Assembly: GCF_003008595.1 (NCBI RefSeq)
Contig: NZ_CP027669.1
Location: forward strand, 1,550,001-1,614,000
Direction of reading: 5' to 3'
Length of the DNA stretch: 64,000 nucleotides
DNA from: Simplicispira suum
Lineage (GTDB): Bacteria > Pseudomonadota > Gammaproteobacteria > Burkholderiales > Burkholderiaceae_C
Shown: positions 25,625 through 33,650 of the stretch, one piece after another
How the letters are laid out: every line of letters starts with the position of its first letter
Position numbering within the stretch: position 1 is the stretch's first letter
Notes under the pieces: generated by a model
The model's input: the letters and a program-made list of their open reading frames with translations, nothing else
What the model was told of the DNA's origin: nothing
Databases searched by the model: none
Made by a program: the position numbers and the translations under genes

Positions 25625-28600
25625 TTACGGGATTGACGGAACCTGCATCGGCCCGGAGCTGTGCAGCATCTCCTGCAAAGCAGCTTCATCGAGCGGCCGA
25701 CTGTAAAGATAGCCCTGGAAGGCCATACAGCCGGCCTGGAGCAGCATTTCCCGCTGCTCCAGGGTCTCCACCCCTTCGGCGATCACGTCCAGCCCCAGCG
25801 CCGCGCTGAGGGCGACGATGGTGTCGACGATGGCGGCGTCGTTCGGGTCGGTGAGCAGGTCGCGCACAAAGCTCTGATCGATCTTGAGCTGGTGCAATGG
25901 CATGCGCTTCAGGTAGCTCAGGCTGGAGTAACCCGTGCCAAAGTCGTCCAGCGAGAACCCCACGCCCAGGGCACGCAGGGCATCCATGGTGGAAATGATG
26001 GCCTCCACGTTGTCCACCAGCACGCTCTCGGTCAGTTCGAGCTTGAGGCGCTTGGCGGGGGCACCCGTGACGGCCAGGATGCGCCCCACATCATCGACAA
26101 AGCTGCCACTTCGGAACTGTTTGGAGCTGACATTGACCGCCATGCTCAGGTGGCGCAACTGCGGCTGATCCTGCCACTGGGCCAGCGTCCGGCAGGCGGT
26201 GTGCAGCACCCAGCGCCCCAGGGTCAGAATCAGGCCGGTTTCCTCGGCGACCGGGATGAACTCGCCGGGCGGCACCAGGCCACGCACCGGATGGCGCCAG
26301 CGGGCCAGCGCTTCCACGCCCACCAGCCGCCCGTCGTGGCGCACCTGGGGTTGGTAGTGCAGCAAAAATTCATCTTGTGCCAGGGCCGAACGCATGTCGG
26401 CTTCCAGTTCGGCGCGCGCGCTGACCACTGCCTGCATGTGCGGATCGTAGAAACGCAGCGTATTGCGCCCGCCCGTTTTGGCTTGGTACATGGCCAGGTC
26501 GGCCTGCTTGAGCAGGTCGCCCACCGTGCAGTCGCCACGGGCAAAGGGGGCGATGCCGATGCTGGGCGTGGTGCGGTATTGGTAGCCATCGAGCTGGTAA
26601 GGCTGGGCCAGGGTGAGCAGAATTTTCTCGGCGGCAGCCCGCGCTTCCATGGCCAGATCGGCCGGGTCGGGGCTCAGGCCCTCCAGCATCACCACGAATT
26701 CGTCCCCGCCCAGGCGCGCCACGGTGTCGCTCCCGCGCACGCAGGTTTCCAGGCGCCGCGCCACCTGTTCCAGCAGGAGATCGCCCTGGTCGTGGCCCAG
26801 GGTGTCGTTCAAGGTCTTGAAGTTGTCGAGGTCAATGAAGAGCAGGGCGCCGCCTTCCTGCTGGCGGGCCGCGGTCGAGAGCGCGTGTCTGGCCCGGTCG
26901 AGCAGCAGCATGCGGTTGGGCAGGCCGGTGAGCGCGTCGTAGAAAGCCAGGCGCTGGATCTCGCGTTCCGTGGCCTTGCGTTCGCGGATATCGGTGTTGA
27001 TGGCCAGAATGCTGTCGGCCTGCCCGGCCTCGCCCGTCACCAGCGTCCAGCGGCCTTCGGTGTCGATGGCCTGGCCGTCCCGGTGGAACTGCACCATCTC
27101 GCCTATCCATTCGCCGTGGGTGTGCACCGCCTCGCTGGCGCGCTCGAAGGCAGAGCGGTCCAGGTGCAGCAATTCGTCAATGCGCCGGCCCAGAACCTGC
27201 TCAGCGGTCCAGCCGTAGAGCCGCTCGGCGCCCTGGTTCCAGTACAGCACGCGATGCTGCAGGTCGCGCACGATGATGGCATCGCGCGCCTGATCCAGCA
27301 GCGAGGCCTGGCGGCGAATGTGGGCGTCGGCCTCCAGGCGCTGAATTTCGGCCGAGGCGCGCGAAGCAAAGATCTGCATAGTCGACTGCAAAAAGGCCAC
27401 GTTCTGCAGTGGCTGGCGAAACAGCACAAACAGCATGCCAATGACGGTCCCGCCGCTGTCGCACAATTGCTGGCCGACATAGGCCTCTGCAGCTGTCTGG
27501 CCCACCACCACCGAATGCGGGAACTGCGCCCGAAGACCCTGCACCACGCAAAACTGCGCCTCGGTTGCCAGATGCTCGCTGGGCGTGCCGCTGAGCAGGT
27601 ATTCGGCATTGGGCGCCAACTCTCCATTGATCACCAAGGCCAGGGTCAGCAGGCTCTCGGGTGCGCCGTGAGCGCTCGGAACAAAACGGCCGAGGCACCC
27701 GGTTTCCGCGCCCAGGGCTTGCACCATGTTTTGCACCAGGTGTTCAAAAAAGGTGGTTCCGGTGGTCGCCGAGACCGATGCCGCCACTTTCACCACCGCA
27801 GCCTGCATCTCCTGCTGCTGCTGGCGTGCGCGCAGACTCAGCATGCCAAAGGCGAGGTCTTCTGCGAGTTCGCCGAGCAAATCACGCTCGTGGGTGCTGA
27901 TCTCGAGCACCTGCGGTGCATACAAATACAGGACGCCGAAGGTATGCGGACCGTCTTTCAAAGGCAGGCACACCATGCCGTGAAAGCCGCGCGCGAGCAG
28001 GCGCTGCGCCAGCCCGGCATAGGCGGGTGCCTGCAACACGTCGCGCACCACCACGGCCTCGCCACTGCGCACCACCACGCCTGAGGGCCCCTGGCCGTGC
28101 TCGCTGTGCTCGTCCCAGGACAGCGTCAGACTCTCCAGGTAGCCCCCGTTGGTGCCTGCGTGGGCCACGCAGTCAATCGTCTTGCGATCGTCGTCGCGCG
28201 CCAGGCCCACCCAGGCCATCCGGTAGCCCCCCACATCGACGGTGATGCGGCACACCGCGTCCAGCAGTTCGGCTTCCGATGTGGCCCGCACAATGGCCTC
28301 GTTGCACTCGCTTAGCAAATGGCGGGCCCGCGCCATGCGGGCGACCTCGCGCTCAGCCACCAGACGCTCGGTGACGTCTACGGCCATGGATTGGCGCGCG
28401 GCCACGCCATTGAACTGCGTCGCACGGGAGGCAATTTCCACGTCGATCAGGCGGCCGTCTTTGCGCTGGTGCTGAAGGATGAGGCTGTTGATGCTTTTTC
28501 CGCCTTCCACGCTTTTGAGCGCTTGCCGGTGCATTTCGTGCGCTCCGGGTGGCCAGAGGTCGGGCAGGGCCATGCCCAGCAATTCCTCCCGGCTGTAGCC

Positions 28601-29311
28601 GTAGACTTCCGCCATGGCTTGGTTGGCAGCCAGCAGTGTCAGGCGCTCATCCAGCGCAAACACCCACATCGGTTGCGGGTGGATTTGAAACAAGGCTTCG
28701 TACTGCTGCTGCGAAGCATGCAGTTGCGCCGCCACTTCGCGCGCCTTCAGGATCGAGCCCACCGATTCGCTCAGAATCAGAAGATGCGCCAGGTCGCGCT
28801 CGGCAAAAGCACCCGCAAGGCTGGAGCCTACTGTGATGACGCCCACGGCCACGCCATCCCGCTGCAGCGGCACTTGCAGCGCGCTGCACAGCGGCGTGCC
28901 CGGAGAATCGTTCCAGGCCAGTCCCCCGGCTGCGGGCGCGGTGCTGCGGCGCAGACTCTGGCCTTGCGCCAGCAGCGGCCAATGGGCGCAATCCGCCACG
29001 GGGCGTGACGATCCCGGTGTGCCCAGCAAGCGGCCCGCGCTCGCCGCGCAATGCAGGTCCTGCGCTTGCAGCAGCTCGATGCACGCTCCTTCACCGCCCG
29101 TGGCCTCCAGGGCAGCCTGCGCAGCGCGCTGGAACAGATCCTGGTCGCTCAGGGTATCGGCGCTCAGCTGTTGCTGCACCTCGATCAGCACGGCGTGCGT
29201 GCGTGCTTCGTGCGCAGCGTCAGCCGCCAGAACCTGCAGCGCCGAGTTGGCTTGCGACGGCGCCGAAGACGCGGCCTGCAGATCATCAGTAGGTGCGGTG
29301 GACGTCGGCAT
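25625..29311 (-). CDS. Multi-sensor GAF/PAS GGDEF-EAL protein (c-di-GMP metabolism)
   Basis: A 1228-residue soluble protein without membrane helices. In order: GAF (about 30-190), PAS (about 200-320, with LFQIHPQPMWVFALDERLTL), GAF (about 335-500), a third GAF-like region (about 510-660), PAS (about 665-785), GGDEF (about 790-960) and EAL (about 975-1220). The cyclase active site [12 protein letters not shown] is intact, with the inhibitory site RGSD five residues before it. The phosphodiesterase half keeps VEALARWRHP and LDDFGTGYSSL. Both activities could be present; one may dominate. It is transcribed toward the origin-like region and has no obvious operon partner. Confidence 0.92.
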   Translation of the reverse strand: MPTSTAPTDDLQAASSAPSQANSALQVLAADAAHEARTHAVLIEVQQQLSADTLSDQDLFQRAAQAALEATGGEGACIELLQAQDLHCAASAGRLLGTPGSSRPVADCAHWPLLAQGQSLRRSTAPAAGGLAWNDSPGTPLCSALQVPLQRDGVAVGVITVGSSLAGAFAERDLAHLLILSESVGSILKAREVAAQLHASQQQYEALFQIHPQPMWVFALDERLTLLAANQAMAEVYGYSREELLGMALPDLWPPGAHEMHRQALKSVEGGKSINSLILQHQRKDGRLIDVEIASRATQFNGVAARQSMAVDVTERLVAEREVARMARARHLLSECNEAIVRATSEAELLDAVCRITVDVGGYRMAWVGLARDDDRKTIDCVAHAGTNGGYLESLTLSWDEHSEHGQGPSGVVVRSGEAVVVRDVLQAPAYAGLAQRLLARGFHGMVCLPLKDGPHTFGVLYLYAPQVLEISTHERDLLGELAEDLAFGMLSLRARQQQQEMQAAVVKVAASVSATTGTTFFEHLVQNMVQALGAETGCLGRFVPSAHGAPESLLTLALVINGELAPNAEYLLSGTPSEHLATEAQFCVVQGLRAQFPHSVVVGQTAAEAYVGQQLCDSGGTVIGMLFVLFRQPLQNVAFLQSTMQIFASRASAEIQRLEADAHIRRQASLLDQARDAIIVRDLQHRVLYWNQGAERLYGWTAEQVLGRRIDELLHLDRSAFERASEAVHTHGEWIGEMVQFHRDGQAIDTEGRWTLVTGEAGQADSILAINTDIRERKATEREIQRLAFYDALTGLPNRMLLLDRARHALSTAARQQEGGALLFIDLDNFKTLNDTLGHDQGDLLLEQVARRLETCVRGSDTVARLGGDEFVVMLEGLSPDPADLAMEARAAAEKILLTLAQPYQLDGYQYRTTPSIGIAPFARGDCTVGDLLKQADLAMYQAKTGGRNTLRFYDPHMQAVVSARAELEADMRSALAQDEFLLHYQPQVRHDGRLVGVEALARWRHPVRGLVPPGEFIPVAEETGLILTLGRWVLHTACRTLAQWQDQPQLRHLSMAVNVSSKQFRSGSFVDDVGRILAVTGAPAKRLKLELTESVLVDNVEAIISTMDALRALGVGFSLDDFGTGYSSLSYLKRMPLHQLKIDQSFVRDLLTDPNDAAIVDTIVALSAALGLDVIAEGVETLEQREMLLQAGCMAFQGYLYSRPLDEAALQEMLHSSGPMQVPSIP

Positions 29312-29504
29312 GAAGGGCGCAAGACCGTAGGAGAAAGGTTCGCCAAGCCAAGTTTCAGGCAGCAGTGCTGTCCTGAAATATCACATCACAAAATTGCGAC
29401 ATGCTGCATCCAATATACACCCCAAGGGCATTCGAGGGGGCGCCCTTCTTCGGTCCTTGAAGCCATAGCCGTTGGCGCATGCAGATTGGGTAAATTGCTA
29501 TAGT

Positions 29505-29543
29505 AAAAATAGCTCTATCCGAATGCAGTTGTGCGATAGAGCC
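29505..29543 (-). terminator. Intrinsic terminator of the DAHP synthase gene, probably a diverged repeat copy
   Basis: On the minus strand GCTCTATC, a 15-base loop and GATAGAGC form an 8-base stem followed by TATTTTTAC, a good Rho-independent terminator just after the stop of the gene ending at 29563. The outer ends (AAAAATAGCT and CCATATTT) are the same as those of the dispersed ~45 bp repeat, so the terminator may derive from it. Confidence 0.7.
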
Positions 29544-29562
29544 ATATTTCATTGAATATTTT

Positions 29563-30681
29563 TCACACCAGGTGTGAGCGCTGGGCTGTACGGCGCGCTT
29601 GCACGCCTGCAGCCAGTTGCGCCAACACCGGCTCGGTTTGCGCCATGCTGATGCAGGCGTCCGTCACCGACACCCCGTGCTGCAGCGCCTGGCCGGGGAC
29701 GATGTCCTGGCGCCCTTCTTCCAGGTGGCTCTCGATCATCAGCCCCATGATGCGGGCATCGCCGGCGCCCACCTGTGCGGCCACGTCGGCCGCCACCGCG
29801 ATCTGGCGCTGGTGCTGCTTGCTGCTGTTGGCGTGCGAGACGTCGATCATCACCTGCTCGCGCAGGCCCGCGTCGCGCAGCAGTTTGCAGGCTGCCTCGA
29901 CTTCGGCAGCGCCGTAGTTGGGCGCCTTGCCGCCGCGCAAAATCACATGGCAGTCGTCGTTGCCGCGCGTCTCGAAAATGGCGGCCTGGCCCATCTTGGT
30001 CATCCCCATGAAGGCGTGGGGCGCCTGCGCTGCCAGGATGGCATCGCTGGCCACCTTCACGCCGCCGTCGGTGCCGTTCTTGAAACCCACCGGGCAGGAC
30101 AGTCCGCTGGCCAACTGGCGGTGGCTCTGGCTCTCGGTGGTGCGCGCGCCAATGGCGCCCCAGCTCACCAGGTCGCTGATGAACTGCGGGCTGAGCAGAT
30201 CGAGAAATTCGGTGCCCACCGGCAGTCCCAGCGCCAGCACGTCCAGCAGCAGCTGGCGCGCCATCTCCAGGCCTTCGTTGATGGCAAAGCTGCCGTCCAG
30301 GTGCGGGTCGTTGATGTAACCCTTCCAGCCCACCGTGGTACGCGGCTTTTCAAAGTACACGCGCATGACCACCAGCAGATCGTCCGCGTGCCGGTCCGCC
30401 AGCGCCTTGAGCGCGCGGGCGTACTGCATGGCCTGCGCGTGGTCGTGGATGGAGCAGGGCCCCACCACCACCACCAGCCGGTCGTCCGCACCGTGCAGCA
30501 CGCGCGAGATCGCCGCGCGGCTGTGCTCTACCAGCGCCTGTGCGGCGTCGGGCGCGGGCAGCCACTCTTCCAGCAAGGCCGGGGTGATCAAAGGACGCAC
30601 GGCCTTGATGCGTGTGTCGTCAATGCGCGTGGTGTCGTGGGTGGAGAGCGGCGTGGGGGAGGGTTTGGCATGCAGTGTCAT
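29563..30681 (-). CDS. aroG: 3-deoxy-7-phosphoheptulonate synthase, class I
   Basis: A 372-residue DAHP synthase, the first enzyme of the shikimate pathway, joining phosphoenolpyruvate and erythrose 4-phosphate. Visible family signatures are VVVGPCSIHD near residue 72, VYFEKPRTTVGWKGYINDPH near 108, GARTTESQSHRQLASGLSCP near 178 with VGFKNGTDG, and VMIDVSHANSSKQ near 273. The N-terminal extension that carries the allosteric site is present; whether feedback is by Phe, Tyr or Trp cannot be read. A clear terminator follows. The gene symbol is used in the general class I sense. Confidence 0.9.
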   Translation of the reverse strand: MTLHAKPSPTPLSTHDTTRIDDTRIKAVRPLITPALLEEWLPAPDAAQALVEHSRAAISRVLHGADDRLVVVVGPCSIHDHAQAMQYARALKALADRHADDLLVVMRVYFEKPRTTVGWKGYINDPHLDGSFAINEGLEMARQLLLDVLALGLPVGTEFLDLLSPQFISDLVSWGAIGARTTESQSHRQLASGLSCPVGFKNGTDGGVKVASDAILAAQAPHAFMGMTKMGQAAIFETRGNDDCHVILRGGKAPNYGAAEVEAACKLLRDAGLREQVMIDVSHANSSKQHQRQIAVAADVAAQVGAGDARIMGLMIESHLEEGRQDIVPGQALQHGVSVTDACISMAQTEPVLAQLAAGVQARRTAQRSHLV

Positions 30682-30720
30682 GCCGCCAATTGTCGCGCGA
30701 TGCGCTCAGGCCCGTGCTAG

Positions 30721-31230
30721 TCAGGGCCGGCGGTATTCCGTACTCTGGCGCGCCCAGTAGCCGGAGTTGAGCCGGTCCAGGCGCACTTCGCCGCCGGTGG
30801 ACGGCGCGTGCACAAAGCGTCCTGCCCCCACATAGATGCCTGCGTGCGTGGGCGCGCGGCCCCGGCCAAACAGCACCAGATCGCCGGTGCGCAGGTCCTG
30901 TGCGTCCACTTCCTCGCCCCAGTTGCCCAGCTTTGCCACGGTGCGCGGCGGCGGCGTGCCGACTTCGTTGCGGTAGACATAGCCGATCAGCCCGCTGCAA
31001 TCAAATCCACCGTCGGGCGTGTTGCCACCGTAGCGGTACGGCGTGCCCACCAGTCCCAGCGCATGGATGGCAATGTTGCTCGCCTGCTCACCCGAGAGCG
31101 TGGAAGGCGTGCCGCGGGTATGGCGCACGGCCGACGGCGTGCCGCAGCCCACCAACAACAAGGCACACACCAGTGCCAGGCCCTGCAGGCCCCGCAGCCT
31201 GGTGTGCGGTGGGGGCATAGGAAAATACAT
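30721..31230 (-). CDS. NlpC/P60-family lipoprotein endopeptidase
   Basis: A 169-residue cell-wall hydrolase. The signal peptide ends in LLLVGCG, a lipobox with the cysteine at about residue 29. The C40 peptidase domain has the catalytic Cys in GGFDCSGLIGYVY near residue 77, the His in THAGIYVG near 128 and the third residue after FVHAP. Enzymes of this type cut D-iGlu-mDAP links in peptidoglycan stems. The start codon at 31230 directly abuts a dispersed repeat, whose GCCTCT end supplies AGAGGC, the only visible Shine-Dalgarno sequence. Confidence 0.88.
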   Translation of the reverse strand: MYFPMPPPHTRLRGLQGLALVCALLLVGCGTPSAVRHTRGTPSTLSGEQASNIAIHALGLVGTPYRYGGNTPDGGFDCSGLIGYVYRNEVGTPPPRTVAKLGNWGEEVDAQDLRTGDLVLFGRGRAPTHAGIYVGAGRFVHAPSTGGEVRLDRLNSGYWARQSTEYRRP

Positions 31231-31279
31231 TAAAAGTGCCTCTGGCGCTTGATAGGTAAGCGGTAGAAGCTATTAAATA
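31231..31279. repeat. Dispersed ~45 bp palindromic repeat, copy 6
   Basis: TAAAAGTGCCTCTGGCGCTT at the left and AAGCGGTAGAAGCTATTAAA at the right. It occupies the gap between the NlpC/P60 start codon and the NnrU stop codon, and its left end appears to serve as the ribosome-binding site of the downstream gene. Confidence 0.8.
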
Positions 31280-31317
31280 AAGAGCATTTTATTTCTTTAA
31301 CCGGTCCGGTGTAAAGA

Positions 31318-31899
31318 TCAGCGCCCCATCGGCGAGACACCGATCAGCAGGGCATGGCCCCAGAAGGCAAACGCTGCCCAGGCCACCAGGCCCAACACCA
31401 CCGCAATGGCTGTGCCGGCCAGCGTCCCGGAGGCATAGCGCGTGCCCTGGACGCGGTCGCGCTGGCGTGCGGCGCGAAAGTCCAGCACTGCCCACAGCAA
31501 AAATCCGCCAAACAGCAGCACGTCGGCCAGGTTGCCGTTGGAGAGCAGGTGCGCCAGCGCCCACACCTTGACGGCCAAGACCATGGGGTGGTGCAGCCGG
31601 GCCTTGAAGGCATTGCGCGGAACGTAGGCAGCGACCAGCAGAATGAAGGACACCAGGGTCAGCAGCGAGGCCGCATGGCGCATGGCGATCGGTGGTACCC
31701 ACAGCACCATGGGGTCTTGCCGCGCGAGGCCGTAGCCCCAGATGACAAGCCCCAGGCCCACCAGGGACGCCAACGAATACAGGCCCTTCCACCCGCCTTC
31801 GCCCAGGCGCCCACGCATGCGCGTGCGCCAGCCATCGGCCACGATGCGCACGGAGTGCACACCAAGAAAAAGTACCAGTCCAAGGATTAATAGCGACAT
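31318..31899 (-). CDS. NnrU-family membrane protein
   Basis: A 193-residue protein with five to six hydrophobic segments. LVLFLGVHSVRIV near the N-terminus, then GWKGLYSLASLVGLGLVIWG and HPMVLAVKVWALAHLLSNGN around residue 105 are family signatures. NnrU was named for a gene needed for nitric oxide metabolism, and related proteins include NnrU-like methyltransferase relatives; no denitrification genes are nearby here. Function is therefore uncertain beyond an integral membrane protein. It is 9 bases from the end of the exonuclease gene and probably cotranscribed. Confidence 0.88.
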   Translation of the reverse strand: MSLLILGLVLFLGVHSVRIVADGWRTRMRGRLGEGGWKGLYSLASLVGLGLVIWGYGLARQDPMVLWVPPIAMRHAASLLTLVSFILLVAAYVPRNAFKARLHHPMVLAVKVWALAHLLSNGNLADVLLFGGFLLWAVLDFRAARQRDRVQGTRYASGTLAGTAIAVVLGLVAWAAFAFWGHALLIGVSPMGR

Positions 31900-31908
31900 G
31901 GGACAAGC

Positions 31909-32553
31909 TTAGCAGCGTGGGCGGCCGGCAAAGAATGAGAGTTTGCTGCCGTGCTGCTCCAAAAATTTGGGCAGCCGCGCCTTGGCGCAGGCCTGCAGCG
32001 CCATCAGGAACGCATGGCCGGGCGCGGCAATGCCCCAGCGCTCGCTCAGATCCTGTTGCATGCGCAGCAGCAGCGCGGCCGTGACCTGCGCATCGGCCAG
32101 CGCCCGGTGCGCCCGCCCGGCGCTGGGTAATTGGTGAAAGCGCGCCAGCGTGCCGAGCTGGTGGTTGGGTGCTTCGGGGTACAGGCGGCGCGAGAGGCGC
32201 ACGGTGCAGGCAAAGGGCTGCGCCGCTCTGCACCCGGTGCGCGCCAGTTCGGCCTGCCAAAAACCGCGGTCAAACGGTGCGTTGTGCGCCACCATGGGAA
32301 CGGCCCCGACAAAGGCATGCGCCGCGCGCATCACCTCATCCGCCGGCGGCGCCGCAGCCACCATGGCGTTGGTGATGCCGGTGAGCTGGGTGATGAAGGG
32401 CGGCACCCAGACACCCGCATTCATGAGGCTCTGAAAGCTCCCGACGACCTGCCCCGCTTCGATGAGCACAATGCCCACTTCGGTCGCGCGTGCGCCCTGG
32501 CCGGGCGAACTGCCCGTGGTCTCAAAGTCGATGACGGCGATGCGGGAAGTCAC
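31909..32553 (-). CDS. DEDDh 3'-5' exonuclease (DnaQ-like)
   Basis: A 214-residue exonuclease of the DnaQ/RNase T fold. Exo I is VIDFETTG at residues 7-14, Exo II is AHNAPFDRGFW near 90 and Exo III is HRALADAQVTAALL near 145, giving the acidic residues and histidine of a DEDDh two-metal active site. It lacks the extra domains of the polymerase III epsilon subunit and could act in repair or RNA turnover. The start is a GTG at 32553. The C-terminal 50 residues are not part of the core. Confidence 0.9.
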   Translation of the reverse strand: MTSRIAVIDFETTGSSPGQGARATEVGIVLIEAGQVVGSFQSLMNAGVWVPPFITQLTGITNAMVAAAPPADEVMRAAHAFVGAVPMVAHNAPFDRGFWQAELARTGCRAAQPFACTVRLSRRLYPEAPNHQLGTLARFHQLPSAGRAHRALADAQVTAALLLRMQQDLSERWGIAAPGHAFLMALQACAKARLPKFLEQHGSKLSFFAGRPRC

Positions 32554-32589
32554 TGAGAAGGGCGTTGTCAGAACGTCAGAAGTTTGCCA

Positions 32590-32638
32590 AAAAACAGGTC
32601 CTAGCGCTTATTGCACAAGCGCTAGAAGCTATTAAAAC
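32590..32638. repeat. Dispersed ~45 bp palindromic repeat, copy 7 (also terminator-like)
   Basis: The most symmetrical copy: CTAGCGCTT at 32601-32609 and AAGCGCTAG at 32616-32624 form a perfect 9-base stem with a short loop. On the minus strand the stem is followed by GGACCTGTTTTTT, so it can end transcription of the yjdM gene whose stop is at 32646. Confidence 0.85.
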
Positions 32639-32645
32639 AAGAGCA

Positions 32646-32999
32646 TCAGGCCTTCTTCAAAAACTCGGACTTGAGCAGCATGCTGCCCAGATCGGTCTTG
32701 CAATCCACGTTGTGGCCGTCGGCACCGTCCACCAGCCGAATGCCCTTGATCTTGCTGCCCTTTTTCAGCGTGGACGACGAGCCCTTGACCTTGAGGTCCT
32801 TCACCAGAATCACGGCGTCGCCATCCTGCAGCGGGTTGCCGTTGGCATCGCGCACCACGCCATCGCCCGTGGCCTCTTCGTCCCCGCTGGCGGCAGCCTG
32901 CGGCCACTCGTGCGCGCAGTCCGGGCAGATGAAGTTCTCTCCATCGGGGTAGGTGTTTTCCTGACCGCATTGGGGGCAGGCGGGGGCGGTGTGGGGCAT
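32646..32999 (-). CDS. yjdM: Zinc-ribbon protein YjdM (PhnA family)
   Basis: A 117-residue protein. An N-terminal zinc ribbon has two CPxC pairs, CPQCG at residue 8 and CPDCAHEW near 25. The C-terminal domain with DGDAVILVKDLKVKGSSSTL and GADGHNVDCKTDLGSMLLKS is the PhnA/YjdM signature. Despite the older phnA name it is not known to degrade phosphonates; its role is not established. It lies downstream of the ATPase/TOPRIM pair with a 75-base gap. Confidence 0.92.
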   Translation of the reverse strand: MPHTAPACPQCGQENTYPDGENFICPDCAHEWPQAAASGDEEATGDGVVRDANGNPLQDGDAVILVKDLKVKGSSSTLKKGSKIKGIRLVDGADGHNVDCKTDLGSMLLKSEFLKKA

Positions 33000-33074
33000 G
33001 GGGGATCCCTGTGTGGTGGTGGGGCTATCGTTCTCGTAGCCGATCGGTAGACGAGAGACGTGGGCAAGCGGATC

Positions 33075-33650
33075 TCAAGTGCCCAGCAACTCCGCGCTCA
33101 GACGTCGGATGCCGGCCACCAAGTGGCGGAAGCTGGGAGATCGGGCATTGTCCAGCGCCAGGTGTCGGCCGATGCGTGCTGATCCGTCGCGTTTGTCATA
33201 GCGGTTTTTTGTCAATGCCCTCAGCTCATGGCTCGGACTGCCAAGGTTGTCTGGATCGCGGAACTTGCTCTTGAGCTGTTGTCGCTCCAGACCAGGGATT
33301 TCAAGCGCTTGCGAGACGGCGGCCAAGTCGGCCAGATAAAACGTTTCTAATTCCGTGCAGGCGATCCGGACGAGGCAGTGTGTTTCTCTCCGTGTGCCAA
33401 CGCAGCGCTCTTGCAAGGAGCGCTTGAGTGCGACGCAGTCTGCATGGCTGTCCTGGTCCCGCAGCACCAGAAATCGCGCTTGCGGGTTGAGATAGCCCCG
33501 GATTCGCAGGGCCATGCGCTTTTCCATGTCCTGCTTGCCCTGAAATGGAATGATCCGATGGCCTATTCCAGCGGGCAGGACGCGTGGCAAAAATGCCTCC
33601 AGAAGGCAGCGCTCGGCCTCGCCTTCGACCAGAAAGACTATTTCCTTCAT
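33075..33650 (-). CDS. TOPRIM-fold DUF4276-like protein, partner of an AAA ATPase
   Basis: A 191-residue protein. A TOPRIM-like layout is visible: glutamates E9 and E11 in FLVEGEAER, the acidic cluster LVLRDQDSHAD with D65, D67 and D71, and IACTELETFYLADL near residue 100. This order and the ELE motif resemble the DUF4276 family. Its ATG overlaps the stop of the upstream ATPase gene (ATGA), so the two are made together. Base composition is lower in GC than flanking dinG. By analogy with ATPase/TOPRIM pairs in OLD-, Gabija- and PARIS-type systems it may be a nuclease or effector triggered by the ATPase. That role is inference. Confidence 0.8.
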   Translation of the reverse strand: MKEIVFLVEGEAERCLLEAFLPRVLPAGIGHRIIPFQGKQDMEKRMALRIRGYLNPQARFLVLRDQDSHADCVALKRSLQERCVGTRRETHCLVRIACTELETFYLADLAAVSQALEIPGLERQQLKSKFRDPDNLGSPSHELRALTKNRYDKRDGSARIGRHLALDNARSPSFRHLVAGIRRLSAELLGT

